Source of the DNA: Ectocarpus siliculosus
Taxonomy: Eukaryota; Sar; Phaeophyceae; Ectocarpales; Ectocarpaceae
DNA length: 12,777 bases
Direction of reading: 5' to 3'
NCBI GenBank assembly: GCA_000310025.1
Contig: FN649736.1
Span: 57,969-70,745 of the forward strand
This document shows, piece by piece, positions 1 to 10,958 of the stretch. Position 1 is the stretch's first letter. Each line of letters opens with the position of its first letter. Under the pieces are notes generated by a model. That model saw only the letters and a program-made list of their open reading frames with translations, was not told the origin of the DNA and searched no databases. A program made the translations under genes and the position numbers.

Positions 1-14
1 CTTGGGGTTCCCCC

Positions 15-32
15 GGGGGGGGGGGGGGGGGG
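15..32. repeat. G18 homopolymer
   Basis: 18 G after five C at the left edge. A second G13 run lies at 104-116. Confidence 0.9.
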
Positions 33-142
33 TATTTTTATGTTTTGCATGCCTTTACGGGTTAGCCCATTGACCACGCGTCCCCGAGAGGCCGGAGCAC
101 CGCGGGGGGGGGGGGGTCACGCAGACAAGAACGGGCACATAC

Positions 143-403
143 CTACGAGCCACCGAAGCGCAGTTGACCGTCATGTCCTCCTCCAAGTAATCGAACATCG
201 ACTCCAGCAGCTCGCTCGGGAGGCGTCCCGTGGTGTCAAGGGGCCCCGGCTCCGTGGCGGGCCCGAAGCTCATACCCAGGGGAGGAAACGGGACCATTCC
301 CTCCTCGCCACCGCCTCCTGCCGTCGCGGTGACCGTTGCCGCTGTCGCCGCTACGCGCTGGAGGTAGGCCGCCCAAACCTTGGCGATGTGCCGCAGCCTG
401 TCC
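143..403 (-). CDS. F-box-like gene, exon B
   Basis: This exon of 261 nt follows a TGTCTCTCCAG acceptor and supplies one base that completes the split Gly codon. It encodes the second half of motif two (DRLRHIAKVWAAYL), an Ala/Gly/Pro-rich linker and most of motif three. The donor AG|GTATGT starts at 142. The continuation lies left of the window. Confidence 0.6.
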
Positions 404-2782
404 CTGGAGAGACATTGGTTGGTTTTTAGGGTGCATCGGGTAAGCGTTGTGTGTCTTGGTTTGACGTGATGGGTGGGCCAGCGTGTCACACGGGAGAGTT
501 GCCGAACGCAGAGCTTTCGTTTTACTAATAGAGTATGCACGTACAATCACAGAAAGACTAACACCACACTATAATAGCTGTTCGAGATAACACCACAGTG
601 GAGGGCGTGGTGGAGTTGAAGCTAGTGGCAGAAAAACACTGGCCGTTTTCTCCACCTGTTCTCTCCTGCGGTGTTTGCCTTACAGCTTTTGCGACATGCT
701 CTGTTCAGCGACTACAGGTTCGAATGGCACAACTGCACCCTGACTGATAGCCGCTATATCCACAGCAGTAGGGACTTGCCTTTAACAGCGACAACAATCC
801 CTCCTGAACGCTTGGCGTCGCTAAAACCGGCCCCCCAAATTAGAAAACACGCACATTTTCAATACACGAAAGAGAGACCACGCCCGAAATATCGAGATTC
901 TTATAGTCCCGTACAGCAGTACTGTATCGTGAGAAGGATTCGGCCGTTCGTTCTTTTCCCTCGTCGGCCGATAAGGGGACTTTTTAGAAAACGCGAAGTA
1001 CGCACCCTGCCCTCAACGGGGAGGGACTGCCCGCCCGAGAGCGGACGGACTCAAGGGTTGTTTTTGTCCGATCTGATGTCAGTCTAGAACCGTTCGGCAC
1101 TAGGCATTTTGGGTTACCAGCGGGAGGTACACACAGGACAAAGGTACACACGTATCCAACATCCAACACAGATCGTAATAAATACTATTTTCCGTACCAA
1201 CCTCAAGAATTCATGAACTACTGCTGTACAGCGGTAGTCTACAACCTACCCAGAGGAATCGTCCGGACTAAATAGTGCGTCCCCTAGCAATTGTCCTACT
1301 TCCCCTGCGGTATCGGAACGTTATGTATCGGAGGTGTTGAAGCCTTTCAGAGTGCCGGTTAATGAACGACGTTAGACTCGAAGATGAAACAATGTATGCA
1401 TTGTAGATAATACATACATGGATGGATGTGAATGCCATCTCAGAGTGTCGTAGATTGTGACGTCAGATGACCTGTCGGAGATCTACCTTCGGGGTGTTGC
1501 CACAGATAGAGTCAGCGTACGATGGACGCTGAACCCTGCTGCAGCGGGCTCGCTCCCCCTGAATCACAACACATCCGTACTCTTGAGCCTCTCCACAAGA
1601 GGTTGAACTTGTCCACACGTGAACCTGGAGACATCCGTCTCATGTTGAATCATGCGTATGTGACTCTGCTCCTAGGTTAACGGCATTCTTTCAGGGAATC
1701 ACCCGCTTTGCAAACAAATTATAAAAGTTTCTTGTTGGCCTGTTACCCACAGGGGAGATATCGCTGTGTGCTGCTCGGGAAACCGTGGAAATACAGGTAG
1801 CTAGCTTTCTCTGACGCAATGAATTCATTTCTAACCTATCTTAGACCTTAGACTATTTTCTTAGATAGAGATGGATTCGTTGGGTCATATTCAGAAAAAA
1901 AAAAAAAAAAGTGAGTTCGCGGAAAGTCAGAGGAAAGACCCCTGTGAGCCTCTGTCTCTCCCTTTGACAGTTGATTTGAGATGAATCCCAGGAGTTGCCG
2001 AGTTTCCAGAAAAAACACGCCCTTCGGCACCCCAAAATACCAGATAAAGACTGAAAAATAGAATGCACAGGCATTTTCTAGTGCTTCTTCGTTTTCAACG
2101 GATTGAATACTTTATCCCATATGTTTGCTTAATCAAATATTTTGATGCGTACGAGTTTTTCAGCGGGGAAAGGAGAAGGAGCGGCGAGCGGACCGCGAGC
2201 GTTACGGCAGCTTCATGCACACGCCGGTCCGCCAGCATCATGGAAGAAGAGTGTGCTTGCTGTCGTCGTGGCCACTGATCTCTTGAGTGTCACCCCCTCG
2301 CTTGGTTGCGGTCTCAAGCTCACTCAACCCACCCCTCCCCTTCCCTCAATAACCCAAATACACGCTATTTTACATAAAGCGCTTGTTTTGTTCTTGTCTG
2401 CATGTGCAACCCCCAAGCGGCAGTGGCATCTTCAACCGGTTTCCATAACAAAATGAAGTGTCTGCGGAGGCAGAGTATTTTAGCTGCCTCGATTTTTCTC
2501 CAAACGTAGCCCCCCCGTTTTCCATTTCCCGCGGCGACGAACATAAAGAGGGCACCTGCCCTACAGCAGCGCTCACCCAGCATCTGGTTCATCCAAGAAC
2601 TGTAAGACGAGCCCGACCAATAGCTCGTTGGGGATGCTGCCCTTGGCTCGAAGGACCGTTTCCATGCTCGAGTTTCCCCGTCCGACGTGCTTCCACCTGG
2701 AGGACGTAGCTCGCAGCTGGGACGAGTCGTCCACGAACTGAATGATCCGCCACATGACCTCCTTGGGGAGGGCCCTTGCCAT
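143..2782 (-). CDS. Protein with three tandem F-box-like motifs (two exons seen, 3' part outside window)
   Basis: Two minus-strand exons (2782-2577 and 403-143) join in phase to give 155 residues plus a split codon, with no stop. Three F-box-like motifs are visible: residues 5-33 (starts LPKEV, ends RWKHV), 50-85 (starts IPNELL, ends AAYLQR) and 130-155 (starts LPSELL). Each has the LP.E..... hydrophobic helix, F/Y-L/V-D/E turn and later basic/aromatic positions of the F-box. The second motif is completed only by splicing, which independently supports the intron. A low-complexity Ala/Thr/Gly/Pro linker (about 86-128) separates motifs two and three. F-box proteins normally bind Skp1 in SCF ubiquitin ligases through a single motif, so three in a row is unusual. 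The ATG at 2782 is a likely start, but an acceptor-like CTCTCAG lies just before it and the frame stays open upstream, so earlier exons are possible. The gene continues past the left edge through a GTATGT donor. The exact substrate or partner is unknown. Confidence 0.6.
404..2576 (-). other. Intron of the F-box-like gene (2.17 kb)
   Basis: This is the stretch between the two F-box exons. It holds a dispersed-repeat copy (548-642) and an A17 run (1894-1910). I see no convincing exon: the short open frames on both strands are low-complexity or lack motifs. Several GTACAGC-type short motifs (about 911, 1222) recur elsewhere in the window, suggesting old mobile-element debris, but no terminal repeats or element proteins are recognisable. 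Confidence 0.5.
548..642 (+). repeat. Dispersed repeat, copy 1
   Basis: It shares CACAG.AAGACTA, GTTCGAGATA..CCACAGT, GGTGGAGT and GTGG..GAAAA.C.CTGG, in order, with the copy at 5404-5486. Copy 1 has about 15 extra bases after AAGACTA. It is probably a remnant of one mobile-element family, but no element proteins are visible. Confidence 0.5.
2577..2782 (-). CDS. F-box-like gene, exon A
   Basis: This exon of 206 nt encodes motif one and the first half of motif two, ending in LDEPDA plus two bases (GG). The donor is GG|GTGAGC, reading down from 2576. Reading past the donor gives an immediate stop, as expected for intron. Confidence 0.62.
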
Positions 2783-3369
2783 TGCTGAGAGGATATAGAC
2801 TAAAGCAGCAGCAGCAGCAGGTATGTAGTACTGTAAATGTGATGTGAGGCAGGAGATGATAATAAATGATAGAGCAGGGTCGGGGGGCCATCAACTGGGT
2901 ACCTTTCATATAATTCTTCTGCGGAGCCCCTTAACGCAGCAAGCTGTGTATCTCATCACATCTGTCATTGCTGCCTGTGGGGCTGCATGAAAAGCCTGTT
3001 GCTTGCCTGGGGCGACAAGCAAGAGAACAACCACTCAAAGATCCTGCAGAAACTTCTCGGCCAGGGGCTGATTACACCGCTTTGGAGCTCCGCCACCCTT
3101 TTGAAGTGTCGGCTCATCTCCCAGCAACAACGGGAAGGAAAGCGGGGTTTCTGTTGCGGAGCAGCGGAGCAGCCGCCCAGCGGTGTTCTGCACCCGGGTT
3201 GTTGACCCTTGTTGTGTCTCCACCTGCAGCAGTCATCCTTCCGGAGTGTGGAGAGAGAGGGCGCACAAATAACGCGGCGGAAATAACGCCGACAGAGCGA
3301 GACGCGCACGAGAGACACAACGCAGCAGGAGCAAGAGACGGCGGCGGAGGGAGCGTGCGACAGACCGAC
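2783..3369. promoter_or_regulatory. Divergent intergenic region, probable two-way promoter
   Basis: 587 bases separate the two predicted start codons, which point away from each other. A (GCA)6 run at 2803-2820 sits just upstream of the minus-strand start. The 130 bases before the plus-strand ATG are purine-rich (GAGAGAGAG, GACAGAGCGAGAC) and probably form its 5' leader. An open plus frame runs through from 2968, but its translation looks like leader sequence. I see no clear TATA box and call this from layout only. Confidence 0.45.
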
Positions 3370-3405
3370 ATGCATCCCAGTTGCACAGCAGCGACTACAG
3401 CAGCA

Positions 3406-3440
<35 letters not shown>

Positions 3441-3587
3441 CGCTGTCGGGGTAACGGGCGTAGTCGCTGGAGGCCGGCAAACCAACAAGCGTCGAACCAA
3501 GGAGAAAAAAACTACCATACGGAGGTCGTGCGACTTCTGCAATGGGAGGAAAAAGAAGTGCGATGGCGACGGCGTCAATCGGTGCAG
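3370..3587 (+). CDS. Zn2Cys6 gene, exon 1
   Basis: It encodes poly-Ala, the basic KRRTKEKK stretch and the first four zinc-cluster cysteines (RRSCDFCNGRKKKC, then NRC). It ends in AG before a GTATGT donor. Confidence 0.75.
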
Positions 3588-6500
3588 GTATGTGTTGCAT
3601 GTTTTAGAGGCAGTGCAAGTGATTTTTTTCTGGTCTGGTTGCCTGTCTGCTCTAATAGTCAAGTATTTGCTGTTTTCACCTGCACAACGGATACACTCTC
3701 TCTGTTCATCCCTATGACAGGTGTATGCAGGGCACCTACTGGTACAAGCGTAGCCTCTGGTTTGTATTACAAAATCACGCTGCAAAACCTTTGCCAAGCC
3801 GACCGCTTTGGACGGAATACTTTCCTCATGGCGTGCGCAGCAGGAACATGCACGACGGCATGTGGGGTTTTCTTGCCGAGCCCGCGGTCAAAATTCGCAA
3901 ACGTGTTGTGTGCGTTAAGGAATAATAAAAAAAAAAAAATGCAAAAGATCATGAGGCATGTCTCTCGTGCAGTCTTTTTGTCATTTGCCCTTTTTTTTTT
4001 TTATCATATTCATTCGTGCATCAAACCTGCTGTCTAAGCTTTACCTAGCTCCCGTGGTGACCATCCTGTCTTCTGTCTTGCTCCATTTGCAGCTACTGCA
4101 TCAACAAGAAAAACCCGCACTGCATCTACAGCCCGCGGCGGCCCCAGAAGCCACGCGCGCGCAAGGTACCAGCTGCGCCGACACCCACGACTTCTACTAC
4201 CACCACCATCATCGCCCCAACAACAGGCCGAGGTGGAGGAGGAGGAGCAGGGGGGGGAGGGGGTCTGCTGGCGGAGGCTCTGGTTCGACCATCCTTGAAG
4301 AGGTGAGGGCGTTACAAACAAGATTGTCAAAAAAAATTCAAATAACCCAGTCACGTAAGGGTTAATACCCGCCTCTGCTCTTTATCCAATACGGTAATGC
4401 CAGACGCATCCGCAGCTGTGCTCGTGCTGTTGCACATGCACACCTCGTCCGCCGCTCCGCCTCATGTCTCCAAAAAACAACAGACGGGCTCGTCCAACAA
4501 CCCATCCCAACTCCCGGTTTGTCTCCATGTCTGTGATAGTTGGTGGTGTTTTTTTTTTTTGACGTAGTACGGTGAAAGCGTCTGTCCACAGCATTCATTC
4601 CGTGCGGAATTCCGCTATCGTCGAATACGCATTTTTTATTTCTTCTGGTGGAGAGACAACGAGAAGAAGCAGGATTTTTTTTTTTCTGTACGCCGTCGTT
4701 ATCGTTTGGCAACCTCCGAAAACGGGTATCTACGTCGGAAGGTACCCGAGTACCACCTTTGTTACGGTGTGTCGAGGGGAAATCGCACGTCTTTACTGCT
4801 GTATAGGTCGAGGGAAGTGGGACACGGATCAGGGGAACGTTTTTGTTGCGAAACTTACCCTACAGCAGTATCGATGCGCTTCTTGACGTGCAGGAGGACG
4901 AAGCGGGGTTGAAAATTGATTGCCCGCCGCGTCCCTCGCGGGGGAAGGCTCGTTCGCATTTCTAGAAGAGTTGCTTGTGATTGGTCAGCCGCCGCCGCCG
5001 CCGCCGCCTCATGCATCTCGGAATACGATTGTCACAAGCACCGAATGGCTTGCCCTGCAGCACGTACCTGCAGAGCTATGTATAGCATCCAAGAAGAGTA
5101 ACGCTGACGTTGTCGTGCCAGTAACGCAAGAACCGTTCCGTAGCCGGGGGGACATTAAGGTTGGATCCTCAGAACGTTCTGTGTTCCGTGCATCCCCCTC
5201 TGCGTGTCGTGTCAAGTCAGTCACCTGTTGCGGACTGACAAAAATCTGTTGTGCTGCTGTAACGGACCGGAGGAGGGCGAGTGTTAGGGCGGAAACAAAC
5301 GCCCTGCGACCCTGCCGCAGCGCTACCTTGCTCTCTGCATGGTCAACGCTGGCAGCGCATCGGAGGTGCTAACGACTAATTTTATTAGGAAAAATAATAC
5401 ACACACAGCAAGACTACCCGTTCGAGATATCCCCACAGTCGAACGGGATGGTGGAGTCTTTTAGTGAGTGGAGGAAAACCGACTGGGTACTGGACTTATT
5501 TCGAGTGTTTTTAGTCGAACGCAATTGTTGACGGGAATCTTCCTGTGGAAACGTCCTGGATACAACCCCACAAGCAGCTGCAGTGTATGCCTAGCCCGAG
5601 GCACAGTCGGGCGGGGGTGGGGATTGACGAAGAGAAACATACCCGATGGATATGCATGTATAACGGTTCTTTTCGAAGCCACTGATACCTGGTTCGAACC
5701 CGGCCTGCTGCTGTACAAGTTTGTGCGCCGTTCCAAACCTAGGATGTGGTATGTATGATAGCTCTATCCCGACCCAAAGCTATACCACACTGTACGTAGT
5801 AGCCTAGGCCGCGGCGCAAGGGGGCGTAAGGGCTAGGTGGGTGTGCGCGGTTAGCGCTAGGTTGCTGAGCGGTGAAAATCTAGCTAGGTTGTTGTACACG
5901 TAAAGCCTAAAGCAGGACAGGTGAAACGCTAGGTTGCTGCTCTACGTGCACGCCTACGCCGCGGCGCAAGAGGGCGCAAGGGCTAGGTTGCTGAGCGGTG
6001 AAAATCTAGCGAGGTTCATGTTGTAGGGTGAAAAGCTATGTAGGTTTCTGTGCACGAGCTGCACCTACCCCAGGAATGTTCCGAGAAGTGGGATTCCGAC
6101 CGTCAACCATTTCGTTCGACCATCGTGAGCACTACCGGGTCATCTAGGCAGCACGAGAAGAAATGACACGTTAATTTTTTCAGAAAGAAAAAGCCTCCCC
6201 TACCCCGGGTATAGTGAAAGAAAGTGTCGTCAGTATAGCGAGCCTCACCTGCCGCGGGTATAATGAAAGTGTCGTCAGTATAGGATAGTGTAACTGTCGG
6301 CATGGCCGCGGCCACATGAACCGAAAGGAGGCTGTTCCGACAATAACGTTTACTTGTAATTTCTAGTTCTAAAAAATAAACACTTGCGTTGCTGTGATGC
6401 CCATGATTCTAGCTGGGCAGACGGCGCAGGAAGATTTGCATTGCGTCGGAGATGTCGGATATTCCGTCGAAGCTGCTGCTGCTGATGCTGCTTCTTCCCG

Positions 6501-9500
6501 CTGACGTCTTGTGGGCGGACGCACTTGGACACCAGCCGGCTTGTGGCGGCATAAGAGAGAGATAGAAAAATAGACAGACAGACATCCAGACATGAAGACA
6601 GGCAGAGAGACAACAGACAGACAGACAGGTCGGCAGACAGGCAGATAGCAGACAGACAGACACAACGAGATGTGCAGACAAGAGAAACACCCACCTAAAT
6701 ATCTCAAGCACTCCAATCAATGTCGTTTTGTGCACACCCCCTTGTCTTTGCCGCCGTAAAATGTCCAACTCCCAATCAAACGGGTCCGCTTCTTCTTGTA
6801 CACGATAACCCCGTGTCTATCTCGGCATTATTTCCGTCGCTGCTTGCCATTCACTTTTTTTTTCTTCCGATGCACATTTACACATGAACCGTTTTTATGC
6901 TTGTCTCCTGTCCCCCCCCTGTGTGCGGCGGGGTTTCCAGAGGGCGTCTCGGCATGTCTCTTGCGACGGGGCTGGTGGGCACGCAGGAAAACGCTTTCCT
7001 TGGGGACTTCTTCGGATGCATGGGATTCCTGCCGCTAACCTGCCAAAGGTGTGTGTCTTTATTCTTCGTATCGACCGCGCTAACCGGCGGAGCAAATAAA
7101 AATACGACAGTCTCAAATTCGGTTGAAAACGCAAAACACTTATATATTGCGTTTGTGATTCGTTGAATAACATGGGCACGATACCCGGCTGACCAATGAA
7201 AAGACGCCAGTCTCAGTGCGGCTGGAAGCTGGAAGCAGAGAGCTGGAAGAATTCTTGAGGCTGTGATGTGGGACCACGTTGAGGGGTCCCAGAACACGAG
7301 ACCTGCGTGTGTGTGTGTATGCACAGGTGTGTTTGTTAACATCGACAGCGCTAACCGGCTGACCAATGAAAGTTGCGTCAATCTCAGTTCGGCTTCACAC
7401 GGGAAACGCTTCCAGAAGGCCATCGCAGGTTGTATCGTGGTCCTATCCTTGCAGGATCGAAGGCCCCGACCCCGTTGAACGCCAACCTGTACCGAAACCC
7501 ACCGTTTGGAGACACTCTTGGAGGCCACGTTGGCATGCATCCAAATCCCTGCACTTCGATTCCGTGCCCAGCAGCAACGATCGCACGCCCGAAACGCTGG
7601 GAAGGATCTGTTGGCAGTTGTCACCCCCCCCCCTCAATGGTCAAACGACTACGGCATGCACGACTATGAGTATGAGTACACATCCCTCCATGCTTTGTAG
7701 GGATGCGAGGTCAATGGTCCAACGACTACGGCATGCATGACTACGAGTACACCCCTCCCCCCCCCCCCCCCCCCCTTAAGCACAGGGGAGCAGTGGTATA
7801 GACGGGATACGGAAAACGCATTTGAGACACCTTTGGAAGGAAGGATTGGCCATCGGTGATTGGTCGTATGGGAACAGTGCTCCTCTCTCCCTCTCGAGGA
7901 GGCGTGGTCGATGGTCTTAACAACTACATGAGGCACGTGCCCCACCCCTGCCCCGTGTCTTTTCCCTTCTTGTAATTTTGGGAACCCACGAATGTCATGC
8001 CATGCCAACCTTTCAGCACGGTTCGGGAGGCCATGGTGAGAATCCTCTTCTCCAGCGACAACGACAACAACAAGGGTTTCAGCAGCAGCACGGGGCACAC
8101 GTGGCCACACCCGGTCGCCCCAGCGTCAGCGATGATGGCCATGGATGAAGAAAAGTTTTGCTATGGCGGGGGGGAGGGGGACATGTCGATCGTTTCGACG
8201 GCACGCTCGCCGGTGTCGTCGATGAAGCAGTGGGAGCAGCAACAGCAGTTGTCACCGAGCGACCCGTCGACCTCCATGTTCTGGTGTGCAGTGGCTCTCG
8301 GTGCCTTGACGCAGGGCCGACCCGTCCGATCGGTGAGTTGCCATGAGGTCTTCCGAAACGCAACCTGTTATCTTGCGTTAGAACCGGGGGTCACGCAGAA
8401 TGCTCAAGCTCCCCCCCTCCCCCCCTTCAAGGAGACCCAAATTGCTTTTTCTCGGGGCGAATTATTTGCTTGAAAACGGAAAAAATTTTTCAAGACTGAA
8501 AACGATTTTGTCCTTGCTACAAATTTTCAGGCTCGTCCCTGGCTGAATCACTATTGCTTGTACGTGTTCACGTAAAATGATGCGTGTGTGCGTCCCTTGA
8601 CAGGTGGCTCCGTACATTCGGCTTGCGGAGGCCGCCCTGGTGGGCAATGAGGAAGGGGCTTTCAGCGATGCCGCGAGGTAAAACCGACTTTTAACAAATT
8701 TAAATATTTCACTCCACGCCAACAATGAGTGTTTCGTGTTTCTTCTCATGTCTGCAATACTGTACCGTACGTCAACCAAGCCGTTTTCTCTGTGCACAAC
8801 GATGTGTACGATGTTTCGTGACACCCAAGATAGTTTCTTTCTTTTGCAAGCGTTGCAGACAAGGCATTGGTTTCCCTCGTGATGACGAGACAGAGATCAC
8901 CACTGCCCCTTTACGTATTAGAGCCCCCTGGTGTCGTTTCTTGTGTGCCATGGGCACCTTCTGCTGCTCGACCCCAGGTGGTAAGGTGGTGATGTTATCA
9001 TCCCCCTCTCCAGCTAGCTAGACACGACGCGACGATTTTATTCATTGGCCGTGGTGGGGTTGCGACTGACCCTCACCTGATCCTCCTGCAAACGCTTGTG
9101 CGTGAGTGCGCGAGCCGAGCGCTAACGTTAGCCGGTGCAACACACCCTTGCTGTTTTGGATGTCCGGCTGAAGCAACAGCCCCATTCCGTCCGCGTTGTT
9201 GTGTAACGGCCGACTGCAGGGCGTGGACGTTGATGGGCTACCTGTACGGCTTTTGCGGAGACTCGGTAAGTAGGTTTCGCGGGGTGGGGGGTGGCGCACA
9301 GTAGTGTTGGGAGGTTGTGTTGTGTGTGTCTCCCGTTGCCCTCATCTTGACCGTCGGGGCATCGCGGAAGTATGTAGCGCGTCACAGTAGAAACTGTTGA
9401 AGTCGTATGCATAGTTCTTTTTTTTTTCTTTCGCCCGCGGTTGGGTTTGCCGGGACGTACGGAAGAGGAAGGCGAAGAGGCGAAGGTAGGCCCCGCAGAG

Positions 9501-10914
9501 AAGGAAGGTATGTGTGTGGGGGGGAGGGCTCAGAAACCTTCCGCGTGACCCCCGGTCTAATCAGAGCGGCTGAGCAGAGATCGGTTACAATGCAAGCCTG
9601 GTTCGTTGGTTTAAAAAAATTCTAGGGGTGAGTAAGAAGCAACTCAGAGCGATGGTGACCATGCAGTGTCGTATGATACGTGTCATGCCTTTCTGCTCAT
9701 TTGTGCTTTCGCGTTTGCGAAGTTGACTCGCTTTCGCTGTCATCTACATACAACACTATCTTTTCCCCTTACCCCGCTTGATATTTATCCTCTTGGCGCT
9801 TATCCCCCCCCACAGATCTGGTTTGGCACATCAAGCGCAAGGGTAATGACCAGCTTCTTTTGTGAAACGTCGATAGCCTGGGCTGGCGAAAACCCGGCAT
9901 ACATATCGCTCCGTCCCGGCATCGTAGGGATGCGAATTGGTCTAACGATGGGGCACGCGTTTACATGAGTCCCCCCCCACTCCCACCCCCACCCCCACCC
10001 CAGGCAAAGTTCAGGAACTGTCAGGAGCAGGCAGAGAGGTGTTTTCACGATGGACGGACGGAAGGGGAAGACACATCCGAGGAAGAGGTGATTGTACAAA
10101 TTGCGGGGTAATTCGACGGTGGTCTTGGTTTCGAGCGGGGTAATTCGATGATCGTTTGATCGTTTCGACGCTATCTTGGCCGCGCCATGAATCCTCGGAA
10201 CGACTGTACATGCTACTGTCGATACTTGTGAAATTTATTCTCGGAGTAGGAAACTTATGTGTGCTGTATGTTGCACGTGGGCACGGAAGAAGCATTTCTT
10301 GTCGCTTAGGTAATAAAGACGCGTGTTTTCATTGTCAAACTTTGATTATTCATTTCGACCTCTGTACTAGGAAGGTTCGTGTGTAGGCGTTGTTTCCACT
10401 GCTATTCGTGCTGGGTGGTCAACGAAAGACTTTTGGTACAGCAGTATACCCGTTCCAGACAAAACCCCCATCGAAAGAGATGTGTTGTAGCAGTGATGGT
10501 GGAGGAACCCCTGCCGCATACTGGGTACAGACGTGGTTGTGAGACAAAGGTCCTAGACGCTGTTATATCGGAACCCCCTCTTGTAAGGTACCCTCTCATG
10601 TATCGGAGCAACGAATGTGCCGAACGCTTCTGAGTCTGTTGTTTGAGCACCGTGTTGCCTGGCAGTGGTTGTGAAGTAGCCTCTCATGTACACCTCCTTC
10701 CCGACGGCAGGAGATGCGGGTGCTGATCGAGCATGCGGACGGTCTAGGCATGTTCTACGGACATGGTGTCATTTCGGGAGAGCACGTCGAATCCTATCTA
10801 CGAAGATCTGGTCCCCACCCACAGGTGTGGTCTTGTCTGTGTCGGGATAGATAGACAGACAAGAGGGGGCGAGAGAAGTGGAGGGGAGATAGATGTACGG
10901 TGCAAGAGGGTGAG

Positions 10915-10958
<44 letters not shown>

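Larger units (their letters stand above)
4303..6940 (+). other. Intron 2 of the Zn2Cys6 gene (2.6 kb, repeat-rich)
   Basis: This is the longest plus-strand intron. It holds a protein-like segment (about 4866-5159), a dispersed repeat with a hairpin (5404-5486), two tandem-repeat blocks (5795-6030, 6192-6283) and a CAGA-rich tract (6571-6663). A short exon-like frame beginning after GGGCAG at 6420 (TAQEDLHCVGDVGYSVEA) has no donor in the right phase. Exons 2 and 3 join in phase without any of these. Confidence 0.55.
7049..8016 (+). other. Intron 3 of the Zn2Cys6 gene
   Basis: 968 nt containing three diverged repeat copies (7071-7409), a second duplicated block (7634-7758) and a C19 run (7757-7775). 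An open frame after CCTTGCAG (about 7456) is not needed, since FLPLTCQ joins STVREAM directly. Confidence 0.65.

Noticed and set aside
2968-3369. Open plus frame upstream of the chosen Zn2Cys6 start
   Set aside because: Its translation has no domain pattern and overlaps the probable promoter and leader; the ATG at 3370 is preferred.
3725-3940. 66-codon frame followed by AATAATAAA and an A-run, resembling a small retrocopy
   Set aside because: It lies wholly in intron 1, has no recognisable protein features, and the A-run may be simple sequence.
5691-5703. GGTTCGAACCC, resembling a tRNA B box
   Set aside because: No matching A box, acceptor stem or cloverleaf is visible upstream, so this is not a tRNA gene.
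6420-6530. Exon-like frames on both strands near a GGGCAG acceptor
   Set aside because: No donor in the phase needed for exon 3, and exons 2 and 3 join directly.
6350-6768. Minus-strand frames rich in Cys, Leu and Ser
   Set aside because: They are translations of the CAGA simple repeat.
7456-7740. Long open frame after CCTTGCAG in intron 3
   Set aside because: Including it would interrupt FLPLTCQ-STVREAMVRI, and its end runs into a direct repeat.
9817-9843. Possible 27-nt microexon in intron 6
   Set aside because: The GDS-AKF join reads well without it and the donor GTAATG is only moderate.
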